The notes under the pieces are model-generated. The model saw only the letters and a list, made by a program, of their open reading frames with translations. It did not search any database and was not told the DNA's origin. Of a DNA stretch of 64,000 nt, positions 27,128-34,632 are shown piece after piece (the stretch's first letter is position 1; each line of letters begins with the position of its first letter). Origin of the DNA: DATCJY01 sp036562565 (GTDB lineage Bacteria; Bacteroidota; Bacteroidia; Flavobacteriales_D; Sanyastnellaceae); contig DATCJY010000018.1 of the NCBI GenBank assembly GCA_036562565.1, positions 1 through 64,000 on the forward strand, written 5' to 3'. The translations under genes were made by a program, and so were the position numbers.

Positions 27128-27867
27128 TGGAGCTCGCTATCTACTGCATATTTTTTTTCCTCGTTGCACTGATATACAGTTCAGCCGGTTTTGGTGGCGG
27201 CAGTTCCTACTTGGCATTGCTCTCGCAATTACCCTATGGGCAATCTTTCATAAGACTGACAGGCCTGAGCTGTAACACCATAGTTACAGCCGTAGGCACC
27301 TATAATTTTTATCGCAAAGGATGGGTTATGATGAGACCATTGCTTGGATTGCTCATGGCCAGTGTGCCATTTTGCATCTGGTCGGCTTCTTGGAGATTGG
27401 AGAGTCATGTCTATTTCATCACGCTCGGAAGTTGCCTATTGGTAGCGGGAATCCTCATGATGCTACAATCTGCCCCAAGTGAAAGCGCGAATAAACCCAT
27501 TAAGAATCCATGGTGGCTCTATATTTTATGTGCAGCAATCGGCCTATTGTCCGGTTTCACGGGCATCGGTGGTGGAGTGTATTTATCGCCCTTGTTGCAC
27601 TTCATTCGCTGGGGAAGTGCTAAACACATCGCGGCAACTTGTTCTGCTTTTATTCTCGTCAATTCAATTGCGGGTTTAGTTGGTCAAATTGCTGCAGATA
27701 ACGTGCAATGGAACATACAACAACTTTGGCTTTTACTTTCGGTATTTGCCGGGGGAATGATTGGCTCGCGTTTGAGCAGTAGTATCTTAAGCCAGCGCAC
27801 TGTGCGACAACTCACCGCTTGTGTGATTGTGTTTGCGGCTGTTCGAATTTTAATTAAATACTTATGA
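27127..27867 (+). CDS. TauE/SafE family anion exporter
   Basis: A 246-residue inner-membrane protein with about eight hydrophobic helices. The two inverted half-repeats each begin with the family glycine motif: SSAGFGGGSSYLAL near residue 20 and SGFTGIGGGVYLSPL near 150. Members are proposed to export sulfite, sulfoacetate or other organosulfur anions, but most are uncharacterised. GTG at 27127 is chosen because it overlaps the preceding TAG by one base and immediately opens the first helix; in-frame starts further upstream lie inside the ureohydrolase. It overlaps moaD by four bases (ATGA). Confidence 0.85.
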   Translation: MELAIYCIFFFLVALIYSSAGFGGGSSYLALLSQLPYGQSFIRLTGLSCNTIVTAVGTYNFYRKGWVMMRPLLGLLMASVPFCIWSASWRLESHVYFITLGSCLLVAGILMMLQSAPSESANKPIKNPWWLYILCAAIGLLSGFTGIGGGVYLSPLLHFIRWGSAKHIAATCSAFILVNSIAGLVGQIAADNVQWNIQQLWLLLSVFAGGMIGSRLSSSILSQRTVRQLTACVIVFAAVRILIKYL

Positions 27868-28109
27868 AAATTAAATTGATTGCATTTGGTATAGCCAAAG
27901 ATGTCTTCGGTGCATCCACACAGTTGGAGGTGAATGATTCCATGACGTTGGCAGAACTCAGTGCTTACCTAAAAGACCATTATTCGGCAAGTAATCAATT
28001 GCCCGTTTGCCGTATGGCGGTCAACCAGGAGATTGTAGAGGACATAAAAACATTTGTATTGAAAGATGGCGATGAAGTAGCCATTCTTCCTCCCGTAAGC
28101 GGAGGTTAA
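27864..28109 (+). CDS. MoaD/ThiS-family sulfur-carrier protein (MoaD-like)
   Basis: An 81-residue ubiquitin-fold protein ending VSGG. In molybdopterin synthase the terminal glycine is activated as a thiocarboxylate and delivers sulfur to cyclic pyranopterin monophosphate. The pattern KIKLIAFGIAKDVFG, LAELSAYLK, AVNQE and DGDEVAILPPVSGG matches MoaD better than ThiS. No moaE, moaA, moaC or E1-like moeB is nearby, so the partner must be elsewhere or this is a specialised carrier. The ATG overlaps the TauE-family stop (ATGA), suggesting translational coupling. A bidirectional terminator follows 25 bases later. Confidence 0.85.
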   Translation: MKIKLIAFGIAKDVFGASTQLEVNDSMTLAELSAYLKDHYSASNQLPVCRMAVNQEIVEDIKTFVLKDGDEVAILPPVSGG

Positions 28110-28127
28110 CCCAATTAATTGTGCCAT

Positions 28128-28162
28128 AAAAAAAGCGAGGTAATTACCTCGCTTTTTCTTTT
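28128..28162. terminator. Bidirectional intrinsic terminator
   Basis: The perfect palindrome GCGAGGTAATTACCTCGC (28135-28152) is flanked by A7 and T5CT4, so it ends transcription from moaD on the plus strand and from the T9SS protein on the minus strand. Confidence 0.88.
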
Positions 28163-28179
28163 CAATGGAATATTAATTG

Positions 28180-28899
28180 TTATTGAAAAATGATTCGAAC
28201 AGTTTCGTGGGTTACACCATTGTCCTCAATGCTGCAGAAATAAACTCCTGAAGTGAATTCGGAACCACCAACGTAAACCACGCCTTGCTGATTCTTCAAT
28301 CCTATTTCTTTCACTTTCGCTCCAAGAGCGTTGTAGATAACCATTTTGCCGTTTGACGGTGCTTGGTTGAAACGATAGCTCACCGTTCCAAGGTTTTCAA
28401 TCGGGTTTGGGAAAACCTCTATCTCACCACCTACAGCAGGTACATCGTTCACACCCACTTCAACATCCACCGCATAAGTTACCGTGTGACAAACAGTCGG
28501 AACTTGGTTATCCACTTCATAGAAGCAATAGCGGTATGTGGCAGCTCCCGGATGGCCGTGGTGACGATATTTGGCTTTGAAAGAATTGTTCACTTCACCC
28601 GGCTCCATATATACCTGCTCACTCGAAGCATTGTAGTTACCGGTGCTCCATGCAATGCAAAGAAGTCCCCAGCAGAAATTACCATCAGCACCTTCCACTT
28701 CCTCAATGGCCAAGCGAGAAGCACTCACAAGGACAGGAAAGTCAGATGAGTTAATCACCTCCCAAGCCGCATCCACTTCCTCATCTATAATGGAGGATGT
28801 GCCGTAATAAACATAACTCTGACCGGACAATTCAAGTTGGGCTGATGCCATGAGTCCGAGAAATAAGGAAGGGATTATTGTAAAAATGATTTTTTTCAT
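28180..28899 (-). CDS. Secreted protein with T9SS type A sorting domain
   Basis: A 239-residue secreted protein of unknown activity. A signal peptide (IIFTIIPSLFLGLMASAQ) precedes a beta-rich domain of about 130 residues with several cysteines (FCWGLLCIAW, YRYCFYEV, TVCHTVTY) that may form disulfides. From about residue 158, EIEVFPNPIENLGTVSYRF, followed by a YNALGAKVKEI strand and GVYFCSIEDNG, forms the type A T9SS C-terminal sorting domain, which is cleaved and anchored or released on export. Divergent from the redoxin-like T9SS protein at 29072, 172 bases away, and convergent with moaD. Confidence 0.88.
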   Translation of the reverse strand: MKKIIFTIIPSLFLGLMASAQLELSGQSYVYYGTSSIIDEEVDAAWEVINSSDFPVLVSASRLAIEEVEGADGNFCWGLLCIAWSTGNYNASSEQVYMEPGEVNNSFKAKYRHHGHPGAATYRYCFYEVDNQVPTVCHTVTYAVDVEVGVNDVPAVGGEIEVFPNPIENLGTVSYRFNQAPSNGKMVIYNALGAKVKEIGLKNQQGVVYVGGSEFTSGVYFCSIEDNGVTHETVRIIFQ

Positions 28900-29071
28900 A
28901 GTACATTTAAAATTTCACTTCCAAAAGTAAACAGATAATCATCACCGTGTATATCCATAATCCGCTTTTACACATGCATCCCCAATTTTAGCTTTACAAT
29001 CAAAAACTTCATTTCAGTTTTTTCTCCTTTCATATTGTGCTTAACATTGTCACACAAAACTTGCTAATACG

Positions 29072-30589
29072 ATGAAAAAATTTCTACTAACAATCACTTG
29101 CTCCTTTGCGCTTCTTACTGGTCAAGCTCAATTGCCTGCAAACTCAATTTGTCCGGATTTCACCGGAACAGATTTGGAAGGTAACACTTGGAACCTTTAC
29201 GAATTATTGGATTCGGGTAAAACCGTTATCATCGAAGTATCTGCTGCATGGTGTGCACCATGTTGGAACTACCACCAATCAAACATTTTAAAGAACTTCT
29301 ACAATCAGTATGGTCCTGAAGGAACCAACGAAGCAATGGTTCTTTTCATTGAAGGTGAGCCTTCCAACACTTCCACCCAGCTGTATGCAGCCGCTAACAC
29401 CGGATTGTATGCTACGCACTCACAAGGTAACTGGGTTGCAGGTACACCATTCCCTATTATTGACAATGCATCCATTGCCAATCTACTTGACATTTCCACT
29501 TACCCAACCTTCTTCATGGTGTGTCCTGACCGCGTAATCACATACGCTGATGGTTACTATGTACAAGGTGGTCAAATCCATCCGAACCTGAACGACTGGG
29601 CTACTATGATGAACCATGCAGATTGCTCTGCTGCCACCGCTGAAGTTGACCCACGTTTCATCGATGTTACCAGTTTGGATGCTGAATGTAGCGAGCCTAC
29701 TGCGGGTGTAAAAATCTTCATGCAAAACAAGGGTACTACTCCACTTACTGAAGCCACTATCACCATCACCGGTGCCGGTGATCCTATCGTTTATGATTGG
29801 ACTGGTAACCTTGAGACTTACGAAACAACCACCATCGTTATCAACGGTATCGACACCGATGGCAACACCCTTAACGTAACAGTGGAAGTAACATCAGAAG
29901 ACGAAGTACCTAGCAACAGTTCAGTAGAAGTAAGTGTTAACTCAACCATTCAAGAATCCACCACTCACATCCGCGTGGTATTCGTAAATGACCCATGGCC
30001 GGGTGAAAACCGCTGGAAAATCCGTGACAGCAACGGAACTGTTATAGCATCCAGCCCATCATTCCCTGCCGAGGTCAACTCTGCTTCAACCAATACTTAT
30101 GATTATTGGGTTCCTTCTCAAGGTTGTTATACATTCGAATTCGAAGATGATTATGGTGACGGATTGGCAGGTGCTCAATACGGTGCATGGAACGGTAGCT
30201 TGAAAGTGTACAGCGTGAACGAAACCGGCAACCAATCACCGCTGTTCATCTACAACGGCAACTATGCTCTTGACTTCGTGAAATTTGCATTCGAGGCCAA
30301 CACAACCGTTGGTACCGATGAAATCGAAACCGGCACCACTGCCTTGAATGTATATCCGAACCCTACATCAGGTATCGTGAACTTGAACTACTCATTGGAT
30401 CGCACTGTGGATGTATTGGTAGATGTTATCGATGCCGTAGGTGTGCGCGTGATGTCTGAAAGAATAGGCTCACAAGCAGCAGGTACCTACACCACTCCAA
30501 TTGACTTGTCATCATTGGCAGCGGGTATCTACATGGTAAACTTGAACGCTGACGGTGTTACAAGCTCTGTTCGCGTAATTGTGAAATAA
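29072..30589 (+). CDS. Secreted thioredoxin-fold protein with T9SS type A sorting domain
   Basis: A 505-residue exported protein. A signal peptide (KFLLTITCSFALLTGQAQ) leads to a thioredoxin/redoxin domain with the active-site motif WCAPCW (Cys61, Cys64) and an FMVCPDRV strand in place of the usual cis-Pro loop. Residues about 185-400 form beta domains with an EFEDDYGDGLAG acidic loop that could bind calcium. The last 75 residues, NVYPNPTSGIVNLNY to GIYMVNLNADG, are a type A T9SS sorting domain. It could act on disulfides at the cell surface or outside. Three further redox or Omp28-associated genes follow. Its T-rich hairpin terminator is at 30612. Confidence 0.88.
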   Translation: MKKFLLTITCSFALLTGQAQLPANSICPDFTGTDLEGNTWNLYELLDSGKTVIIEVSAAWCAPCWNYHQSNILKNFYNQYGPEGTNEAMVLFIEGEPSNTSTQLYAAANTGLYATHSQGNWVAGTPFPIIDNASIANLLDISTYPTFFMVCPDRVITYADGYYVQGGQIHPNLNDWATMMNHADCSAATAEVDPRFIDVTSLDAECSEPTAGVKIFMQNKGTTPLTEATITITGAGDPIVYDWTGNLETYETTTIVINGIDTDGNTLNVTVEVTSEDEVPSNSSVEVSVNSTIQESTTHIRVVFVNDPWPGENRWKIRDSNGTVIASSPSFPAEVNSASTNTYDYWVPSQGCYTFEFEDDYGDGLAGAQYGAWNGSLKVYSVNETGNQSPLFIYNGNYALDFVKFAFEANTTVGTDEIETGTTALNVYPNPTSGIVNLNYSLDRTVDVLVDVIDAVGVRVMSERIGSQAAGTYTTPIDLSSLAAGIYMVNLNADGVTSSVRVIVK

Positions 30590-30611
30590 TTTTGAATAAG
30601 CAATAATTTTG

Positions 30612-30662
30612 ACATCAGCAGTTGTGGTACGATTATGGTATTCCGGCTGCTGATGTTTCTTT
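30612..30662 (+). terminator. Long-stem terminator after the T9SS redoxin gene
   Basis: ACATCAGCAG (30612-30621) pairs with CTGCTGATGT (30647-30656); the stem extends inward through G.T pairs to GTAC/GTAT-like bases. It is followed by TTCTTTT. It starts 23 bases past the stop at 30589 and ends 17 bases before the tlpA-like ATG. Confidence 0.6.
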
Positions 30663-30678
30663 TATTACCATCCATAAA

Positions 30679-31170
30679 ATGAAAAAAATTCTCTTCCTTC
30701 TGGCAACATTGCCTTTGTTCTGTTCGTTTAATACGATGCCCACTGCAGCCATTCCCAGTGTGCAGCTCAAAGACCTCAATGGTAACACCGTGGATACCGG
30801 CAAACTCAGCAATGATGGGAAACCCATTTTGATATGCTTTTGGGCTACCTGGTGCAGTCCTTGCAAAAAGGAATTGAACACCTATGCCGAGCTTTATGAC
30901 GACTGGAAAGAAGAGACCGGAGTGAAGATAGTGGCCGTCACCATCGATGACCAGCGCACGGTGAACAGTGTGAAGCCTTATATCAATTCCGTTTCGTGGG
31001 ATTATGAAATCCTGCTCGATGTGAACAAGCAGTTCGCACAGGCGATGGGCGTAAACAACCCTCCTCACACCTTCCTCCTCGATGGCAACGGCAACATCGT
31101 TTGGCAACACTCCGGTTATCAGCCCGGTGATGAAGACGAGGTCTATGAACAATTGAAGAAATTCAAATAA
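30679..31170 (+). CDS. TlpA/ResA-like periplasmic thioredoxin
   Basis: A 163-residue exported thiol-disulfide protein. ATG 30679 gives a signal peptide (KKILFLLATLPLFCSFN); a longer in-frame start has none and runs through the upstream terminator. The TlpA fold is clear: VQLKDLNGNTVD, ILICFWATWCSPCKKEL with the WCxxC active site at Cys59/Cys62, and the cis-proline loop NNPPHTFLLDGNG. Such proteins reduce apocytochrome c or other periplasmic disulfides. It is bounded by terminators on both sides, so it has its own transcript, but sits between the secreted redoxin and the DUF6029/Omp28 pair. Confidence 0.88.
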   Translation: MKKILFLLATLPLFCSFNTMPTAAIPSVQLKDLNGNTVDTGKLSNDGKPILICFWATWCSPCKKELNTYAELYDDWKEETGVKIVAVTIDDQRTVNSVKPYINSVSWDYEILLDVNKQFAQAMGVNNPPHTFLLDGNGNIVWQHSGYQPGDEDEVYEQLKKFK

Positions 31171-31180
31171 TGCCTGATAA

Positions 31181-31216
31181 AAAGCGCTTGGAATATTCCA
31201 AGCGCTTTCTTTTTTT
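31181..31216 (+). terminator. Intrinsic terminator after the TlpA-like gene
   Basis: AAAGCGCTTGGAAT and ATTCCAAGCGCTTT form a near-perfect palindrome (31181-31208) followed by CT8. It begins 11 bases after the stop. Confidence 0.9.
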
Positions 31217-31264
31217 AGCCAACCGATTTTTTTTACACTCCAAAATATTTTATCCAACCAAAGG

Positions 31265-32950
31265 ATGCGCGTATCTCTATTTGCTTTGCTCCTACTGTTC
31301 GCAGTACGAGGTCTCTCTCAGGATTACAACGGCTCAAACGAAAAGCAAGAACCCAAAGGAACGCTTACCGGCAATTTTATGGTCCTCTTTCAGCAATACA
31401 ACGAGGATTCATTGATTGGTGCCCAAGTGCCCAATGCCAAAGCAGCCCTCAACTCATTTGGGAATTTCACTTATACCTACGGAAAATTCTCAGCGGGCGT
31501 GCGTTTTGAATCTTATCAGAATGCGATATTGGGCTATCCGAGCCGCTTCAAAGGTTCAGGCATTGGTCATCGCTACGCTCGTTATAACGATGATTTCATT
31601 GACATTACGGTTGGTAACTTCTATGAACAATTTGGCACCGGTATGGCCGTGCGCACTTACTGGGAACCCAACCTCGGCATCGACAATGCGCTGGATGGTG
31701 CCCGCATCATTTTGCGACCTTATAAAGGAATTACCCTGAAAGGGATTTACGGTTTGCAACGCCTCGACTTTGACAGCCGAATCATCAACGGCTCAGGACT
31801 GGTGCGCGGAGCAGATGGCGAAGTAGTGGTGAATGATATACATGAAAAGCTCAACGAATTTCCTGTGAAGCTCACCTTGGGAGGAAGTTTTGTGAGCAAA
31901 TACCAACCCGGCACTACCATTGAAAAAGATAGCCTCACCTTGATATTGCCCAACAACGTATCACTTGTTGCAGGCCGCGTTGGGCTCATGTACAAGAACC
32001 TTCAGCTGAGTGCCGAGATGGTTCAAAAAATCAATGACCCCAATGCCGACAATCAATACATCTATAAGAAAGGAACCGGTATCTTCCTCAACGCTACTTA
32101 CAGCCAAAAAGGTTTCGGTACGAGCATCAACGCCAAGTTCATTGATAACATGGCTTTCCGCTCTGAAAGAGAAGCATTGTTGTTTGATGTACCCATCAAC
32201 TATATCCCATCCATCACACGCCAGCACACGTACAACCTCGCAGCTACGCTTTATCCTTATGCCACAGTGCTCAATGGCGAGAGCGGCATCAGCGGTGAAG
32301 TCTTCTACAACTTCAAAAAAGGCAGCCCCTTGGGAGGCAAATACGGAACTTATGTAGCGCTGAATGTGGCTGCCGTAAACTCAATGGATACTACAAGCTA
32401 CACCGGCCAAGAAGCGCTTATTCACGGCTATAAGACCAATTCACCCTTCTTCGGAGATGAGAAATATGTACGCGACATCAACCTAGAAGTGCGCAAGAAG
32501 CTCACCAGCTCTTTCAGTCTTGTTTATGCCCACTACTACTTTGAGTTCAATACGCTCACCACACCGGTGACAAATGATTACAAAGGCATGGTGTATGCGA
32601 ACATTGATGTAGTGGATTTGCAATACAAAATAAAACCCAAGCACTTCATCCGTGTAGAATTGCAATCGCTTGTTACCGAACAGGACAAAGGCAACTGGGC
32701 TACAGGTTTGGTTGAATACACCTTCTCACCCCACTGGACAGTGGCGGTGATGGACCAATACAACTACGGCAATGAAGATGCATCAAAACGCATCCATTAC
32801 CTTTATGGCACTGTAGGCTATAACAAAGGAGGAACGCGCGTTGCTCTGGGGTATGGTAAGAGACGTGCCGGTATCTTCTGTATTGGCGGAGTGTGCAGAG
32901 CGGTGCCTGCATCCAATGGTCTTGAGTTAAGTATTACAAGCAGTTTTTAA
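31265..32950 (+). CDS. DUF6029-type outer-membrane beta-barrel protein
   Basis: A 561-residue protein with a signal peptide (RVSLFALLLLFAVRGLSQ) and long runs of alternating polar/aromatic strands typical of outer-membrane barrels, for example YTYGKFSAGVRFESYQN, YNDDFIDITVGNFYEQFG and a terminal GLELSITSSF ending in Phe, the outer-membrane assembly signature. It matches what I know of the Bacteroidota DUF6029 family, which is repeatedly found beside Omp28 and TlpA-like genes. Function is not established. The Omp28-like lipoprotein starts 4 bases after the stop, so the two are surely co-expressed and may form a complex. Confidence 0.8.
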   Translation: MRVSLFALLLLFAVRGLSQDYNGSNEKQEPKGTLTGNFMVLFQQYNEDSLIGAQVPNAKAALNSFGNFTYTYGKFSAGVRFESYQNAILGYPSRFKGSGIGHRYARYNDDFIDITVGNFYEQFGTGMAVRTYWEPNLGIDNALDGARIILRPYKGITLKGIYGLQRLDFDSRIINGSGLVRGADGEVVVNDIHEKLNEFPVKLTLGGSFVSKYQPGTTIEKDSLTLILPNNVSLVAGRVGLMYKNLQLSAEMVQKINDPNADNQYIYKKGTGIFLNATYSQKGFGTSINAKFIDNMAFRSEREALLFDVPINYIPSITRQHTYNLAATLYPYATVLNGESGISGEVFYNFKKGSPLGGKYGTYVALNVAAVNSMDTTSYTGQEALIHGYKTNSPFFGDEKYVRDINLEVRKKLTSSFSLVYAHYYFEFNTLTTPVTNDYKGMVYANIDVVDLQYKIKPKHFIRVELQSLVTEQDKGNWATGLVEYTFSPHWTVAVMDQYNYGNEDASKRIHYLYGTVGYNKGGTRVALGYGKRRAGIFCIGGVCRAVPASNGLELSITSSF

Positions 32951-32954
32951 TGAC

Positions 32955-33821
32955 ATGAAAAAGCATCTATCCTCTATTCTCCTCATCCTTGTTGCAATGC
33001 TATGGGTAGCGTGCGATAAGATTGATGACCCCGTTTACAAATTCACGGGCGATTACAGAAGCGACCTGTATGGAGAACCACCGGTGTTTCCGATTGTACA
33101 AACACCCGTGCAAAATGTCTTGCTTGAAGATTTCACCGGGCATGACTGCGGTAACTGCCCTACTGCGCATCAGATTGCCTATGGCATCTTGGACAACAAC
33201 CCGGAGCGTGTGGCGATGGTGGCCATTCATGCCGGTACTTTGGCACAACCCTATCCTCCCCATTATCCGGCCAACTGGACTACTCCTGAAGGCTCTTTTT
33301 ACCTGCTGACACAAGTAGGCGTGGATGAAATGCCCAAAGGACGCATCAACCGCATACCGAGTGCACAAACCGTGCTCTCACCGGGTCTGTGGGTGGTGAG
33401 AACCAACCAAGCCCTCGCTGAAACGCCTACCTTGCACCTGCAGCTTGAGACGATTTACAGCGAAGAAAACCAACACCTGAGCGTGCACGTGAACCACCAA
33501 TGGTTTGATGCGCACAGCGGTGATTATCGCTTGGTGATAATGGTAACGGAGAACAAAATCATTGCACCGCAACTCTGGTATAACCACGATCCCGAACATG
33601 TGGAGGAATATGAGCACAACCACATGTTGCGCACTACCTTCACCGGAGCCACAGGCCGCGTGGTGGCGAGCAACCCGACAGCAGGGACCAACATCACCAA
33701 CAGCTATACCATCAACTGGAACCCGAACTGGAAGGTGGAGAACTGTGAGGTAATTGCCTTTATTACCGAAGGTGACAACGGCCGCATCCTCAACAGCACA
33801 CACAAGAAAATCATCGAGTAA
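32955..33821 (+). CDS. Omp28-related lipoprotein with CxxC motif
   Basis: A 288-residue lipoprotein of the Omp28-related family. The signal ends VAC with lipidated Cys20. Residues 50-150 form a thioredoxin-like domain: LLEDFTGHDCGNCPTAH with CxxC at Cys65/Cys68, MVAIHAG, and VDEMPKGRIN as the cis-Pro region. The C-terminal half is a beta domain (LHLQLETIYSEENQHLSVHV; NHMLRTTFTGATG). The known Porphyromonas relative is an outer-membrane adhesin/receptor, but the CxxC suggests redox activity in this branch. It is the second gene of a two-gene unit with the DUF6029 barrel. Confidence 0.86.
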   Translation: MKKHLSSILLILVAMLWVACDKIDDPVYKFTGDYRSDLYGEPPVFPIVQTPVQNVLLEDFTGHDCGNCPTAHQIAYGILDNNPERVAMVAIHAGTLAQPYPPHYPANWTTPEGSFYLLTQVGVDEMPKGRINRIPSAQTVLSPGLWVVRTNQALAETPTLHLQLETIYSEENQHLSVHVNHQWFDAHSGDYRLVIMVTENKIIAPQLWYNHDPEHVEEYEHNHMLRTTFTGATGRVVASNPTAGTNITNSYTINWNPNWKVENCEVIAFITEGDNGRILNSTHKKIIE

Positions 33822-33834
33822 AAGGAAGGGGCGC

Positions 33835-34458
33835 CTACTTCGACTGCTTCTTCCACTCCATCATCACATTATTCAAGAAATTAAGCAGGTCCTCGCGACC
33901 TGTTTTTTTTTCGGCTGATGTGAGGAAGTAATTGGGCATATCGGAAAAATACTCCAACAAAGCGTTGCAGAATGCGCTCACATTGCGCTCAATGGCTTTG
34001 GGTTTTTCCTTATCGGCTTTGGTGAAGACAATGGCAAAGGGCAACCCCAGTTCTCCTAAGCGCACACAAAACTCGATATCGATTTTTTGTGGTTCATGGC
34101 GCACATCCACCAGCACCATGGTACAAAGCAGGTTCTCGCGCTTGCTCAGGTATTCCTCTGTCATCTTCTCCCATTTGCCACGCTCGGTCTTGGCAATTTT
34201 GGCATAGCCATAGCCAGGCAAATCCACCAGATACCAAGGCCTCTTCTCTTCAGCGTTGATGATAAAATGGTTGATGAGGCGCGTTTTGCCGGGCGTAGCA
34301 GAAGTCTTTGCCATGTTCTTCTTATTCACGAGCATGTTTATCAAACTGCTTTTGCCCACATTACTTCTTCCTATGAAGGCAAACTCCGGCTTGTCCGGTG
34401 CCGGGCACTGTGACAAGAGCGAAGAAGACTTGAAAAACTCAGCAGATTTTATTTGCAT
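33835..34458 (-). CDS. engB: Ribosome-biogenesis GTPase YihA/YsxC/EngB
   Basis: A 207-residue TrmE-Era-type GTPase required for assembly of the 50S subunit. All G motifs are visible: G1 GRSNVGKSS, G2 SATPGKTRLI with the conserved Thr, G3 DLPGYGYAK, G4 FTKADKE and G5 TSAEKKTG. Length equals the family norm. It is convergent with the Omp28 gene, and 174 bases separate its start from the downstream end of ettA; an 8-bp hairpin (GGCGCAAT/ATTGCGCC, 34521-34544) lies in that gap without a T run. Confidence 0.96.
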   Translation of the reverse strand: MQIKSAEFFKSSSLLSQCPAPDKPEFAFIGRSNVGKSSLINMLVNKKNMAKTSATPGKTRLINHFIINAEEKRPWYLVDLPGYGYAKIAKTERGKWEKMTEEYLSKRENLLCTMVLVDVRHEPQKIDIEFCVRLGELGLPFAIVFTKADKEKPKAIERNVSAFCNALLEYFSDMPNYFLTSAEKKTGREDLLNFLNNVMMEWKKQSK

Positions 34459-34575
34459 GTAACTCTAAGAATAATGTTGTTAGACAAATTGCGTAAACAC
34501 CTCGGCATTTTCGGAATGTTGGCGCAATATAGCTTCATTGCGCCCAGCCTTTTGTGAGGCCTTCATCCATCCATA

Positions 34576-34612
34576 AACAAAAACCCTTTATCTCACTTGA
34601 AATAAAGGGTTT
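34576..34612 (-). terminator. Intrinsic terminator after ettA
   Basis: On the minus strand AAACCCTTTAT (complement of 34602-34612) pairs with ATAAAGGGTTT (complement of 34581-34591) and runs into TTGTTT. It starts 21 bases after the ettA stop. Confidence 0.8.
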
Positions 34613-34632
34613 CTGCCGAATGTTAGGATATC

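Noticed and set aside
30529..31257. 242-codon minus-strand frame opposite the TlpA-like gene
   Set aside because: It crosses two intrinsic terminators of the plus strand and covers a gene with clear WCxxC and cis-Pro motifs.
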